A stretch of 64,000 nucleotides of DNA from Thalassotalea_B piscium_A. Its GTDB lineage: Bacteria > Pseudomonadota > Gammaproteobacteria > Enterobacterales > Alteromonadaceae. The stretch lies in contig CP186339.1 in assembly GCA_049347715.1 (NCBI GenBank), forward strand, positions 1 to 64,000, in the 5' to 3' direction. Below the pieces are notes generated by a model. That model was not told the DNA's origin. It worked only from the letters and a program-made list of their open reading frames with translations, and made no database searches. The first letter of the stretch is position 1. Each line of letters begins with the position of its first letter. Positions 41,391 to 50,204 of the stretch are shown piece after piece. The translations under genes were made by a program, and so were the position numbers.

Positions 41391-41864
41391 ATGAAACCAC
41401 AAAGAGATATCACTTTAAGATTTTTAGCTGAACCCCAAGATGTCAATTTTGGTGGTAAGGTACACGGCGGAGCTGTAATGAAATGGATTGATTTAGCTGC
41501 TTATGCTTGTGCTGCAGGTTGGAGTGGTCGCTATTGTGTTACTGCATATGCTGGAGGTATCAAGTTTGTAGCTCCCATTCATGTAGGTAGTTTAGTTGAA
41601 GTTGAAGCTAAGGTTATTTATACCGGTTCAACCTCTATGCATATAGCTTTAGAAGTTAATGCTTGTGATCCTAAATCTTTGATTAGGCGCAAGACGACAC
41701 ATTGCATTGTTATCATGGTTGCTGTTGACCAAAATGGACAGTCAGAGCAAGTTCCTGAGTGGATTCCTCAGACGGAAGAAGATATAAAACAGCATGATAC
41801 CGCTATTAAGTTAATGGAAATGCGTAAGCAAATTGGTAATGAAATGCAAATTTTCGTTAATTAA
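41391..41864 (+). CDS. Hotdog-fold acyl-CoA thioesterase
   Basis: The 157-residue protein is of the YciA/acyl-CoA thioester hydrolase type. It has the conserved N-terminal FGGKVHGGAVMKWIDLAAY with the catalytic Asp and the VEVEAKVIYTGSTSMHIALEV strand region. It probably hydrolyses acyl-CoAs in the cytoplasm; the substrate is unknown. It heads a three-gene run, with the DUF2750 gene after nine bases. The 247 bases upstream (41144-41390) are AT-rich with no gene. Confidence 0.9.
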   Translation: MKPQRDITLRFLAEPQDVNFGGKVHGGAVMKWIDLAAYACAAGWSGRYCVTAYAGGIKFVAPIHVGSLVEVEAKVIYTGSTSMHIALEVNACDPKSLIRRKTTHCIVIMVAVDQNGQSEQVPEWIPQTEEDIKQHDTAIKLMEMRKQIGNEMQIFVN

Positions 41865-41873
41865 GGAAATTAC

Positions 41874-42272
41874 ATGAATGATAAACTCACCTCAGATCAA
41901 TTTCAGTCAATAAGAATATCGAGTGATGAAAAAAGAGCCGATTATTTTATTAAGGAAGCAGTCTTAACTAATAAGATCTGGATACTGACTGATGAACATG
42001 GTTGTGTGATGTTAAATACCGAGGAAGCAGACTGCGTACCTGTATGGCCAAATGAAGAATATGCTCAATTATGGGCAACAAAAGAGTGGCAATCATGTAA
42101 AGCAGAGCCCATATCGCTAAATAAATGGTTTAGCCGTTGGACTACTGGCCTTATAGATGATGGTATAGATATCGTTGTTTTTCCAAGTGATGAAGAACAA
42201 GGTATGGTTTATATGCCAGATGAATTAGAAAATATATTGAAGAAATTGCAAAAGAAGAGCGGTAATAAATGA
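41874..42272 (+). CDS. DUF2750 family protein
   Basis: The 132-residue protein matches the DUF2750 pattern, with a central TNKIWILTDEHGCVMLNTEEADCVPVWP-like region (residues about 34-61), a conserved W-rich stretch and FPSDEEQGMVYMPDEL near the end. The function is unknown. Its stop overlaps the next helicase ATG by four bases, so the two are probably translated together. Confidence 0.78.
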   Translation: MNDKLTSDQFQSIRISSDEKRADYFIKEAVLTNKIWILTDEHGCVMLNTEEADCVPVWPNEEYAQLWATKEWQSCKAEPISLNKWFSRWTTGLIDDGIDIVVFPSDEEQGMVYMPDELENILKKLQKKSGNK

Positions 42273-43504
42273 GTGATTTTTTATCATTAGGGTTAGATAA
42301 GTCGTTAATTGATGCAGTAACAGCGCTAGGCTATAGTGAACCTACAGCAATACAGCTGCGAGCAATCCCCGCGATTTTATCGAATAAAGACGTTATGGCA
42401 CGAGCCCAAACAGGTACAGGAAAGACAGCTGCTTTTGCTTTGCCAATATTACATACCTTGTCTCAAAGCAAAATGGATAAACCACAAGTACGTGCCTTAG
42501 TGCTTACGCCAACACGGGAACTTGCTCAACAGGTTTATAAAAGCTTTAAACTGTATGCCGAAAACACTAACTTAACTATTGGTGTTGCTTATGGTGGTGT
42601 TAGTATTAATCCGCAGATCGCGGCAATTAACAAAGGCATAGACGTTTTAGTCGCAACCCCAGGGCGTTTATTAGATCATTTAATTAATGAATCATTATCT
42701 CTTACTGAACTTACTACTATAGTGTTTGATGAAGCTGATCGCATGTTGGACTTAGGCTTTAAAGATGAAATTAATCGTATACTCAATAGAGCGCCAGCGA
42801 TAAGACAGACCTTGTTATTTTCAGCTACTTTTGACGATGAAATTTTTAAGCTTAGTAAAAGTTTGTTAACTGATCCTGAGCTTATAGAGATAGGTGAGCG
42901 TAACGCTGCCGCGTCTAAGGTTGAACAAGTTGTTTATTGTGTGGATAACGATAGAAAACGTGAATTGACTTCTTATTTAATTGGTTCAAAGAATTGGCAG
43001 CAGGTACTCATTTTTACACGCACTAAACAAGGTGCTGATGAGTTAGCTAAAGAAATGTCAAAAGATGGCATTAAAACGCAATCTATCCACGGTGATAAAT
43101 CTCAAGGGGCGAGAGAAAAAGCGTTAGCCGACTTTAAATCCGGTAAAGTAAGAGCATTAGTTGCAACAGATGTAGCGGCAAGAGGAATTGATATTGTTGA
43201 CTTAAATTATGTCATTAACTATGAATTGCCTTATGTAGCCGAAGATTATGTTCATCGTATCGGACGAACTGCTCGTGCAGGGAAAGCCGGTTTGGCTTTG
43301 TCGTTAATGAGCCCCGATGAAGAATGGTTACTGACCGCGGTAGAAAAAGTGTTAGATGAGCGTTTATTACAACAATGGCTACCAGGTTATGAGCCCGATT
43401 TAACAAAAAAAACAGCACCTAAATCACAACGAAAACCTATGTCTAAACAAAAATTAAGAGAAAAGGCATTAGGACAAAGAGGTAAGCGTCCTAGACGATC
43501 GTGA
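42269..43504 (+). CDS. DEAD-box RNA helicase, RhlE type (second copy)
   Basis: The 411-residue helicase is a clear relative of the protein encoded at 39271, with Q motif YSEPTAIQLRAIP, AQTGTGKT, PTRELA, TPGRL, DEAD, SAT and HRIGRTARAG. The basic tail is short (about residues 375-411). It overlaps the DUF2750 gene by four bases. It ends with a long perfect hairpin terminator. Confidence 0.93.
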   Translation: MSDFLSLGLDKSLIDAVTALGYSEPTAIQLRAIPAILSNKDVMARAQTGTGKTAAFALPILHTLSQSKMDKPQVRALVLTPTRELAQQVYKSFKLYAENTNLTIGVAYGGVSINPQIAAINKGIDVLVATPGRLLDHLINESLSLTELTTIVFDEADRMLDLGFKDEINRILNRAPAIRQTLLFSATFDDEIFKLSKSLLTDPELIEIGERNAAASKVEQVVYCVDNDRKRELTSYLIGSKNWQQVLIFTRTKQGADELAKEMSKDGIKTQSIHGDKSQGAREKALADFKSGKVRALVATDVAARGIDIVDLNYVINYELPYVAEDYVHRIGRTARAGKAGLALSLMSPDEEWLLTAVEKVLDERLLQQWLPGYEPDLTKKTAPKSQRKPMSKQKLREKALGQRGKRPRRS

Positions 43505-43522
43505 TTTATTGTTTAAGGTGGG

Positions 43523-43571
43523 TTTTAATGATAAACGCAAACGAAGAGCTCGTTTGCGTTTATCATTAAAA
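43523..43571. terminator. Long perfect inverted repeat, bidirectional terminator
   Basis: Twenty-two perfectly paired bases: the left arm 43523-43544 contains AATGATAAACGCAAACGA, the right arm 43550-43571 is its exact complement, and the loop is AGAGC. The A/T outer ends give T-tracts on both strands between the converging helicase and dsbA genes. Confidence 0.9.
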
Positions 43572-43576
43572 ATTGA

Positions 43577-44212
43577 TTAGTCTAATGTTAATAAGTAAGA
43601 CATTAATTGCTTATATTCTTCCATGAAATTATCTCTGTCGAGTGATTTACTATTGATCACATATTTACCGTTAACAACAAAAGTAGGTACGCTAGTGATA
43701 TAACGACCTTTAGAAAGTGTATCTTGTAATTTTTTATTGCGTTTAGCTTCACCAACAACAGAAAAACTCTTCATTCCTTTATCAAATTTATCACCGTCAC
43801 CACCTACTGAAACATAAATAGCTTTTAAATCATCTTGATTATCGATGGATTGACGCTTTGTTTGAATGTGGCTAAAAAGTGCAGAGGCGAATTCTTTTGC
43901 TAAACCTGTTTTTTCTGCAACGGTATGTGCAGTACTGATCATAAATTGAATTTCTTGTGATGTATGACCCATAAAGTCTACATGGGTTTTTTTCAATGAT
44001 GCGTTATCAGGCAATGCTTTTTTAATTTCAGGTAAACTTGCTTCAAAGCCACGACATGCAGGGCAGTAATAGGAAAAATATTCACGAACCTCTGCATTGT
44101 TGGTTTTTGGTGTTGGGGCAACAGAGTAATGTTTTCCTTCTTCCCATTGTGCTGCAGAGGCAGCTAAAGGAAGGAGAACGGTAGCAAATAAAGCAACTAA
44201 ATATTTTTTCAT
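43577..44212 (-). CDS. Thiol:disulfide interchange protein DsbA type
   Basis: The 211-residue periplasmic protein has a signal peptide (MKKYLVALFATVLLPLAASA), a thioredoxin fold with an inserted helical domain, the active site C50-P-A-C53 in YYCPACRGFE, and the cis-proline loop TSVPTFVVNGKY. E. coli DsbA has CPHC; replacing His by Ala in the dipeptide should alter redox potential. The overall sequence is that of the DsbA group that oxidises newly exported proteins with DsbB. It is a single gene, divergent from the MaoC-like gene. Confidence 0.9.
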   Translation of the reverse strand: MKKYLVALFATVLLPLAASAAQWEEGKHYSVAPTPKTNNAEVREYFSYYCPACRGFEASLPEIKKALPDNASLKKTHVDFMGHTSQEIQFMISTAHTVAEKTGLAKEFASALFSHIQTKRQSIDNQDDLKAIYVSVGGDGDKFDKGMKSFSVVGEAKRNKKLQDTLSKGRYITSVPTFVVNGKYVINSKSLDRDNFMEEYKQLMSYLLTLD

Positions 44213-44406
44213 AGGGTTAACACTCTTATATTAAGGGTAATCTAATTAAGTGGATAATATCACCATTTTTGAGAATAGGTAATGTTTGTAAGGGATATGA
44301 CCGGTTTCCTAGGTTAATATTTCCGATGTAAATGTAAGAAAGTTTGTCAGTTCGGCTAATAATTTATTCTCTTATATTAAATAGAAAAACCGTTTTCTGA
44401 TAAAGT

Positions 44407-45276
44407 ATGTTATCTAGTAAATTATTCTTGGCTTATAAATATTCTATGAAACAATCGGCAATACTCACACAAAGATATTCATTTTTTAAACTCATACAAA
44501 AGGTGCTGTTTCGTCAACGTATGCCTCTAGATAAATTTGAACCGATAGGATTACGCTTTACTGATGTTCAGCCAAATAATAAAGAGATCATTGCATTTAA
44601 AGCTATGTTTAGCTGTGACGAGTTACCTGTAAGTTATATGTTTATTGTCGCTTTTCGTTATCTAGGACAATTACTGATAACAAGTAAAATACCAAGTAAA
44701 TTAATGGGGATGATTCATATTAGTAGTCGTTATCAAATTATGCAGCCCCATAATTGGTTAGCGCCAACCGATATAGAAGTTCGTATTGAAAAATGTAGTG
44801 AAAATGAGAAGGGCATTACTTATTTACTACAGACATATTTTTATCAGTTAGGGCAAGTTACATTAATAAATGAGAACCAATTTCTTGATAAAAATCTAGC
44901 TTATCGTAATGATAAAGTCATTAAAGGAAATATATTACCGAATGTAAAAGAACTAACCAGGAAAACGTTTACCGCATCTACCGCACGAGAGTACGCACGT
45001 GTATCCGGAGATTTTAACCCTATTCATCTTCATCCTTGGTTGGCAAAGTTGTTAGGCATGAAATCCTCAGTTATTCATGGTATGTATGGCGTGCATTGGT
45101 TATTGACTCAGCAAAGTGCACGGGAATTAGCGGATAAGACGGTGATCAATGTACAATTTAATCGACCTTGTTACCTTCCAACTCAGGTTTTACTAACGAA
45201 ATATTGCGAGGAAGAAGGCTATGCTTTGTTTTCTGATAGCCTAAAGGATCGGTTTGTGAAACTAAATTTTGCTTAA
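44407..45276 (+). CDS. MaoC-like hotdog-fold dehydratase
   Basis: The 289-residue protein has a C-terminal MaoC-like domain with the hydratase signature ARVSGDFNPIHLHPWLAKLLG followed by SSVIHGMYG; the Asp/His pair of R-specific enoyl-CoA hydratases is present. The N-terminal half is likely a degenerate second hotdog domain. It probably acts on acyl-CoA or acyl-ACP, substrate unknown. The start is uncertain: an in-frame ATG also exists at 44446 and neither has a convincing ribosome-binding site. Confidence 0.75.
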   Translation: MLSSKLFLAYKYSMKQSAILTQRYSFFKLIQKVLFRQRMPLDKFEPIGLRFTDVQPNNKEIIAFKAMFSCDELPVSYMFIVAFRYLGQLLITSKIPSKLMGMIHISSRYQIMQPHNWLAPTDIEVRIEKCSENEKGITYLLQTYFYQLGQVTLINENQFLDKNLAYRNDKVIKGNILPNVKELTRKTFTASTAREYARVSGDFNPIHLHPWLAKLLGMKSSVIHGMYGVHWLLTQQSARELADKTVINVQFNRPCYLPTQVLLTKYCEEEGYALFSDSLKDRFVKLNFA

Positions 45277-45347
45277 TTACTCTCGCCTTACACTTAAAAT
45301 CACGTTATAAAAAGCTAATCATTATAATATTTTCTCGGAGAACAGTG

Positions 45348-46094
45348 ATGCAGAGTCATGAGATAGACTATGAAATTATCGGCCATTCTATGCAAATGGT
45401 TGAAATTGAGTTAGACCAAGGTGAAACGGTTATTGCTGAAGCAGGCGCTATGAACTACATGGAAGATGGTATTAACTTTGAGACAAAAATGGGTGACGGC
45501 TCAGATGAAAATCAAGGATTAATGGGTAAATTATTTTCAGCAGGTAAACGCGCATTAACGGGTGAATCTGTCTTCCTGACCCATTTTACCAATCAACAAT
45601 ATGGTAAAAAAAGAGTGGCTTTTGCTGCCCCTTTTCCTGGTTCAATTATTCCGGTAGATTTAGCACAAATAGGTGGACAAATTACCTGTCAAAAAGACTC
45701 TTTTTTATGTGCTGCAATGGGCACAAAGGTTGATATCGCTTTTAATAAACGATTAGGTAGTGGTTTTTTTGGTGGTGAAGGCTTTATCTTGCAAAGTTTA
45801 CATGGCGATGGCAAAGCATTTTTACATGCAGGGGGGACGGTTGTTGAGAAACAATTAAACGGAGAAACTTTACGTTTAGATACCGGTTGTTTGGTTGCCT
45901 TTAGCCAAGGCATTGAATACAGCATTGAAATGACTTCAGGCTTAAAAAGCATGTTTTTTGGTGGTGAAGGCTTTTTTATGGCAACACTCAGCGGTCATGG
46001 TAAAGTGTGGATTCAAAGTTTACCATTTTCACGTTTAGCCGATAGAATTATTCAGCATGCGCCTAAATTAGGTGGAAGTTCTCAAGGAGAGTAA
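45348..46094 (+). CDS. TIGR00266/AIM24 family protein
   Basis: The 248-residue protein belongs to the TIGR00266 (AIM24-like) family, identified by YEIIGHSMQMVEIELDQGETVIAEAGAMNYM-type N-terminus and the repeated GSGFFGGEGFILQSLHGDG and MFFGGEGFFMATLSG blocks. The fold is a trimeric beta-barrel; the function is unknown. A GTG at 45345 is in frame, but CGGAG at 45336-45340 has better spacing to the ATG at 45348. Confidence 0.9.
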   Translation: MQSHEIDYEIIGHSMQMVEIELDQGETVIAEAGAMNYMEDGINFETKMGDGSDENQGLMGKLFSAGKRALTGESVFLTHFTNQQYGKKRVAFAAPFPGSIIPVDLAQIGGQITCQKDSFLCAAMGTKVDIAFNKRLGSGFFGGEGFILQSLHGDGKAFLHAGGTVVEKQLNGETLRLDTGCLVAFSQGIEYSIEMTSGLKSMFFGGEGFFMATLSGHGKVWIQSLPFSRLADRIIQHAPKLGGSSQGE

Positions 46095-46159
46095 AGGTTA
46101 AGTTCTCTATAATATGATGTAATTGTTAACCAACACCTTATAGGTTAAATGGTGATTTA

Positions 46160-46193
46160 TTTTCATTACAGGTATATATACTAGTAATGAAAA
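46160..46193. repeat. 34-base near-perfect palindrome upstream of the cytochrome c' gene
   Basis: Arms TTTTCATTAC (46160-46169) and GTAATGAAAA (46184-46193) are exact complements, and the centre holds the palindrome GTATATATAC (46172-46181). Only the two positions between arm and centre deviate. It lies 98 bases before the cytochrome start and has no T-run, so an operator is more likely than a terminator. Confidence 0.6.
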
Positions 46194-46291
46194 ATTGATT
46201 TGTAGAGATCAACTGGAATAATGTTATTGTAAAAGTAATAATAGCGTAATAAGTAAAAAAGTTTGGTTTGATATTTGATAAAGGAACACAT

Positions 46292-46762
46292 ATGAAAAAA
46301 TTAACAGCATTAGTTTTGGCTTGTTCAGTTGCCTTAACAACGACTTCAGCGATGGCTGATGTGGCTAAATCCGAAAAACAAGCAACGCGTTCAGCAGAGC
46401 TTCGTCAATCTGTATTTTCCTTATTAGGCTCTAATATGGGCGTATTAGGGGCTATGGCAAAAGGACAAGTGCCAATTGACGCTAAAACCGTTGAGAAAAA
46501 CGCGACACGCATTAATCAATTATCTTTAATGATTGATGATTATACTCAAGTAGATACTTCAGGCTTCAATGTAAACACTGAAGCTTTACCAAAAGTATGG
46601 ACAGAGCGTAGCGATTTTGAAAAGCATATTACTGATTTAACTATGGCTTCAGCAACATTGCAGAAAGTTGCAGCATCTGGCGATGAGAGTGCAATAAAGA
46701 AAGCGATTGGTGGTGTTGGTAAAACTTGTGGTGGCTGTCACGACATTTTCAAAAAAGATTAG
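46292..46762 (+). CDS. Cytochrome c' (periplasmic)
   Basis: The 156-residue product has a signal peptide (MKKLTALVLACSVALTTTSAMA), a predicted four-helix bundle and a single C-terminal heme-binding motif CGGCH near the end, the layout of cytochrome c'. Family members bind NO or CO at a five-coordinate heme and may help NO tolerance. A longer frame starts at 46268, but the ATG at 46292 has AAGGAA upstream and begins the signal peptide. The convergent neighbour is a cytochrome b561, which often accompanies cytochrome c'. Confidence 0.88.
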   Translation: MKKLTALVLACSVALTTTSAMADVAKSEKQATRSAELRQSVFSLLGSNMGVLGAMAKGQVPIDAKTVEKNATRINQLSLMIDDYTQVDTSGFNVNTEALPKVWTERSDFEKHITDLTMASATLQKVAASGDESAIKKAIGGVGKTCGGCHDIFKKD

Positions 46763-46782
46763 AGCTTACTAGAATACTATTT

Positions 46783-46812
46783 AAGGCGCTGCTCGTTGAG
46801 TAGCGCCTTTTT
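46783..46812. terminator. Terminator between cytochrome c' and cytochrome b561 genes
   Basis: Stem AAGGCGCT/AGCGCCTT with an 11-base loop, followed by a run of five T. It serves the rightward cytochrome c' gene and lies six bases from the end of the leftward b561 gene. Confidence 0.85.
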
Positions 46813-46818
46813 ATTAGG

Positions 46819-47502
46819 TTAATAATAATATTCTTCAACTACAGGGACATTTAATACAACTAACCAATAAACTAATGCACACACTAAGGCTAATAAGATA
46901 ACAGCAATAAGTAATTTTGAATTCATTATGCCGGAAGAAGACAGTTTAACCTCTACCCATTTTTTACCTGTGATCATCGCTTTTATTAGGTTGTCTTTCT
47001 TGACGATTAAATAAAAGAAAATAGCACCGATATGTAGAGCACAAGTAACAAGAATAATATCAAAGACGTTGTGATGTATAGCAGACATGATCTTTTGTGT
47101 CGCTTTAGACACAGAATCATAATAAGGGCCATTGGTAAAAATATCATCGGTCATAAATAGTCCACTTACTGTTTGTAATAATAACAATAGCAACATAAAA
47201 AAGACCATCAAACTACCAACAGGGTTATGTCCGAGATATGGCTTATTGGTGTGTTTAATATAAGATTTTATTGATCTTGGGGTTGGAACAAACTGAGTGA
47301 ATTTTGCATATTTAGTGCCGAGAAATCCCCAACAAATTCGAAAGAGTACTAAGGTTAAAATAGCATATCCAAACAACATATGAATATCGACTAATCCTCG
47401 ATCTCCCTCACTGGTATACCATGAACCGACTAAACAGATAACTAATAGCCAATGAAAAAGTCTTAGAGGAAGATCCCAAACGAGAATTTGTTTCTTTGCC
47501 AC
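46819..47502 (-). CDS. Cytochrome b561-type membrane protein
   Basis: The 227-residue protein has five hydrophobic segments and heme-ligand His residues in the positions of the bacterial b561/hydrogenase b-type cytochrome family: LRLFHWLLV near the N-terminus, DIHMLFGYAIL, SAIHHNVFDIILV and ALHIGAIFFY. It likely passes electrons from quinol to a periplasmic acceptor; the neighbouring cytochrome c' is a possible partner, which is inference. The C-terminal segment adds one membrane helix and an acidic/Tyr end. Confidence 0.87.
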   Translation of the reverse strand: MAKKQILVWDLPLRLFHWLLVICLVGSWYTSEGDRGLVDIHMLFGYAILTLVLFRICWGFLGTKYAKFTQFVPTPRSIKSYIKHTNKPYLGHNPVGSLMVFFMLLLLLLQTVSGLFMTDDIFTNGPYYDSVSKATQKIMSAIHHNVFDIILVTCALHIGAIFFYLIVKKDNLIKAMITGKKWVEVKLSSSGIMNSKLLIAVILLALVCALVYWLVVLNVPVVEEYYY

Positions 47503-47680
47503 AATTCATACTCCAACATAAAAAAGTTAATTTATCGTAAGTATTATACCGAGTGATAAGAAAAAATCAGTGTAGATGTTTATGTAGGAGTTAAATATTA
47601 ACCTTATTTATTTTTAAGCGCTGGATATGAGTGAGATATTCTCTGGTTTAATGGACGTTATTTGGTTTTTCAATAAAGTG

Positions 47681-48115
47681 CTATGAAAACCAGCCTTTAA
47701 ATAAATGAATAAAATTTGCTCTGGCATTATGAGGTAGATGAAATTCATAAGACTCGTTTAATAACATTAAACGTAATGAATAGGTTCCCCCATGTCCCCA
47801 AGGCCACCATATTGCGACTATTGTTGGGGTCGAGTCATCTTTTGCCGGTAGCGTAAAAATTTTTTGATTTTTACTTAATTTGATAAGGTCACCTAGTTGA
47901 TGTTTCAGGTTTTTTGGGGCTTGTTTAATACTTTTTTTATCCCACTCATGATCAAACATATCATCTAACACTCGTTCAACCGTGGGTGATTTATTTTGAG
48001 CAAACTCAGTTAAAAGGACGGATAATCTATCATCCCACTGCCACACTAAATCACTGCGTAATGCTTGTCTAATAGGTTGAGTAAAGTGTTCTATTTGTTG
48101 TTGTGAAAAAGTCAT
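47681..48115 (-). CDS. Hypothetical protein
   Basis: 144 residues, not recognised. It has no signal peptide or membrane segment. The N-terminal half is helical and charged; the C-terminal half has a Trp/Gly-rich run (AIWWPWGHGGTYSLRLMLL) and ends HLFKGWFS. The frame is long for this AT-rich sequence and sits alone between a b561 gene and an M61 peptidase gene. The 178 bases downstream (47503-47680) hold nothing clear. Confidence 0.6.
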   Translation of the reverse strand: MTFSQQQIEHFTQPIRQALRSDLVWQWDDRLSVLLTEFAQNKSPTVERVLDDMFDHEWDKKSIKQAPKNLKHQLGDLIKLSKNQKIFTLPAKDDSTPTIVAIWWPWGHGGTYSLRLMLLNESYEFHLPHNARANFIHLFKGWFS

Positions 48116-48168
48116 GTTTATGGTGTTATTGGTTTAAATTCGCGCTAAATGTTACATAGCAATTAAAT

Positions 48169-48192
48169 AAGGGCAAGTAAAACTTGCCCTTA
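48169..48192 (-). terminator. Terminator-like hairpin after the M61 peptidase gene
   Basis: Eleven-base stem TAAGGGCAAGT/ACTTGCCCTTA with a two-base centre (effective loop AAAA-like). Read leftwards, a T-rich but interrupted tract follows. It probably ends the leftward M61 transcript. Confidence 0.65.
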
Positions 48193-48233
48193 GGTGAATT
48201 AATCAAATCTATATAGTAGATTTTTTAGATAGA

Positions 48234-50063
48234 TTAATTGTCACTAGTTTCTTTTTCCTTACCTAACCAAGCTTCTAGAAAAGCTTTTTGTTGGGGCGTT
48301 AATTTATCATCATCTAATAAACTAACACTGAGCTTAGGATCGGTAATGAAGGTAATTGATTTTTTCACTGTTTCACCACGCTGAATATATTCAATGGTGG
48401 TACTTTCTCCCGCCTTAAATTGTGATAAGGCTTTGTTCCATAGGTTTTGTGAACGAATGGTTCTACGACCTAACTTTACGATTTGGTCACCACGTTCAAT
48501 ACCTGCGTTATATAGCGGACTGTTTACAGTAATGTTCTTGCTAATTAACGCGTCTTGCCCTCTAAAATTAAAGTGAACTCGACCTAAGTAAGCGCTTGTG
48601 TCATCAATTTGCTTCGCTTGTAAACCGGCATTTTTCAACAAGGTATAGTAATCAGGTGTTTCTTGGCCTTGAATATATTGACTAAAAAAGTCTTTAGCAA
48701 ATTTTTTATCATTGACCACTTCTGCTAACGTCATTTGTATATCTTCACGACTATAAGGCTGTTCTGTTTTACCAAATTTTTGCCACATTGCTTTCATTAA
48801 ATCATCAAGAGACTTTCCTGGAAACTGAGCGCGTATTGTTAAATCTAATGCAAGTGCACGGGCGCGCCCATAGATGTAATAGCTAAAGAAAATATTACTG
48901 AAATTGGTGGTATCAATAGATGTTCCAGCATCGGTAAATGTTGCTAACATACTTGCCCCTTCAGGCGTAAAGTAAAGTCGTCCGGGTACTTGATATGCCT
49001 GATTGACAATACTCGATGCTGATTCAAGATATTCATCAATTGACATTTCTTGAGCTCTACGAATAAGTAAATCATCATAATAAGAAGTGAAACCCTCAGC
49101 AAACCATAGGCTCGGCGTCATATTTTCGCGAGTATAATTAAAAGGTTCTAATTCTTTAGGTCGTATCCGTTCAACATTCCATGCATGGAAGAATTCATGT
49201 GAAAGTGTACCTAATTGGCTATATTCTGCTTCATCTAATGAACGGCTGTTAGTAATAATAGTTGAGTTTCTATGCTCCATACCATCACCATTTATTTGCG
49301 GCATATAATCAGCAATAAAGGTATATTCACCATAGTCAAAGCGTGGTAATTCACCAAATACTTTAATATGTTCATTAACTACATTTTTTGCCATTGCAGT
49401 GAACTTATCTAGGTCTTCATCAATCCCGTTATGATGAACCGCAAGTTTTATTGTTTGAGTTCGGCCGCCGGAAGTTACTTCCCATGAACGTACTTGGTGG
49501 TTACTCAGTTCAATAGGGCTATCAAAGAAATATGCAAGATCGGGTGAAGTAAATTGATATTTACTTTTGCCTTGAGGTAATTGCGTAGCAACTTTCCAAT
49601 TTGCATTGTAAGGAGTGAATTCTACAATGATTGGTCTTTTTTCATGTCCTGTTGCCCACATAAAAGTTGCTGGCGCATTTAAGTGAGCATGAGTGCGATC
49701 AATTTGAGCATAGGTGCCATCGCCACGATCGCCAAACAAAGTGTAAGTTATAGTTGCTTCACCATCGTGTCCGGTAATATGCCATTGATATGGGTTAGGA
49801 CGTGTAATGGTTAAGGGCTGTCCTTGGCTGTCTACGGCACTTACGTTATAAACGTTTTTAGCAAATTCATGCAATGCATACCTTCCTGGAGAAGAACGAC
49901 TCATTTGAACTTCGAGTACAGGGGTTTGAATATTACCAAATGTCACTGAAATCTGTGCTTCATGATGCACGGCATTATCAAACGAAACGTTATATAAGGT
50001 TTCATCAGCAGCAAAAGAGCAAGGGCTAATGGCAAGTATGAAAAGTGTGAGTAGCTTTCTCAT
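48234..50063 (-). CDS. M61 family glycyl aminopeptidase with PDZ domain
   Basis: The 609-residue exported zinc peptidase has a signal peptide (MRKLLTLFILAISPCSFA), an N-terminal beta domain, a catalytic thermolysin-like domain with HEFFH at residues 289-293 and the third ligand region WFAEGFTSYYDDLL, and a C-terminal PDZ domain (about 500-585, with GIERGDQIVKLGRR). M61 enzymes remove N-terminal glycine or alanine residues; the substrate here is unknown. It is a single gene. Confidence 0.92.
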   Translation of the reverse strand: MRKLLTLFILAISPCSFAADETLYNVSFDNAVHHEAQISVTFGNIQTPVLEVQMSRSSPGRYALHEFAKNVYNVSAVDSQGQPLTITRPNPYQWHITGHDGEATITYTLFGDRGDGTYAQIDRTHAHLNAPATFMWATGHEKRPIIVEFTPYNANWKVATQLPQGKSKYQFTSPDLAYFFDSPIELSNHQVRSWEVTSGGRTQTIKLAVHHNGIDEDLDKFTAMAKNVVNEHIKVFGELPRFDYGEYTFIADYMPQINGDGMEHRNSTIITNSRSLDEAEYSQLGTLSHEFFHAWNVERIRPKELEPFNYTRENMTPSLWFAEGFTSYYDDLLIRRAQEMSIDEYLESASSIVNQAYQVPGRLYFTPEGASMLATFTDAGTSIDTTNFSNIFFSYYIYGRARALALDLTIRAQFPGKSLDDLMKAMWQKFGKTEQPYSREDIQMTLAEVVNDKKFAKDFFSQYIQGQETPDYYTLLKNAGLQAKQIDDTSAYLGRVHFNFRGQDALISKNITVNSPLYNAGIERGDQIVKLGRRTIRSQNLWNKALSQFKAGESTTIEYIQRGETVKKSITFITDPKLSVSLLDDDKLTPQQKAFLEAWLGKEKETSDN

Positions 50064-50204
50064 TATCCATCCTAATAAATGATTAATTTTTAAGGGTTAA
50101 AGTGTAGTGACTATTGGTAAGTGAATACAAGTAAAATTGTATACATTTTTTAGTTACTGCAAAATCAAGGTGTTTTCTAGTGAGATTATCTCATATTAAT
50201 ATAC

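Noticed and set aside
46195..46212. TTGAT...ATCAA dyad upstream of cytochrome c', resembling an FNR site
   Set aside because: The half-sites are separated by eight bases instead of four, so FNR or CRP would not fit.
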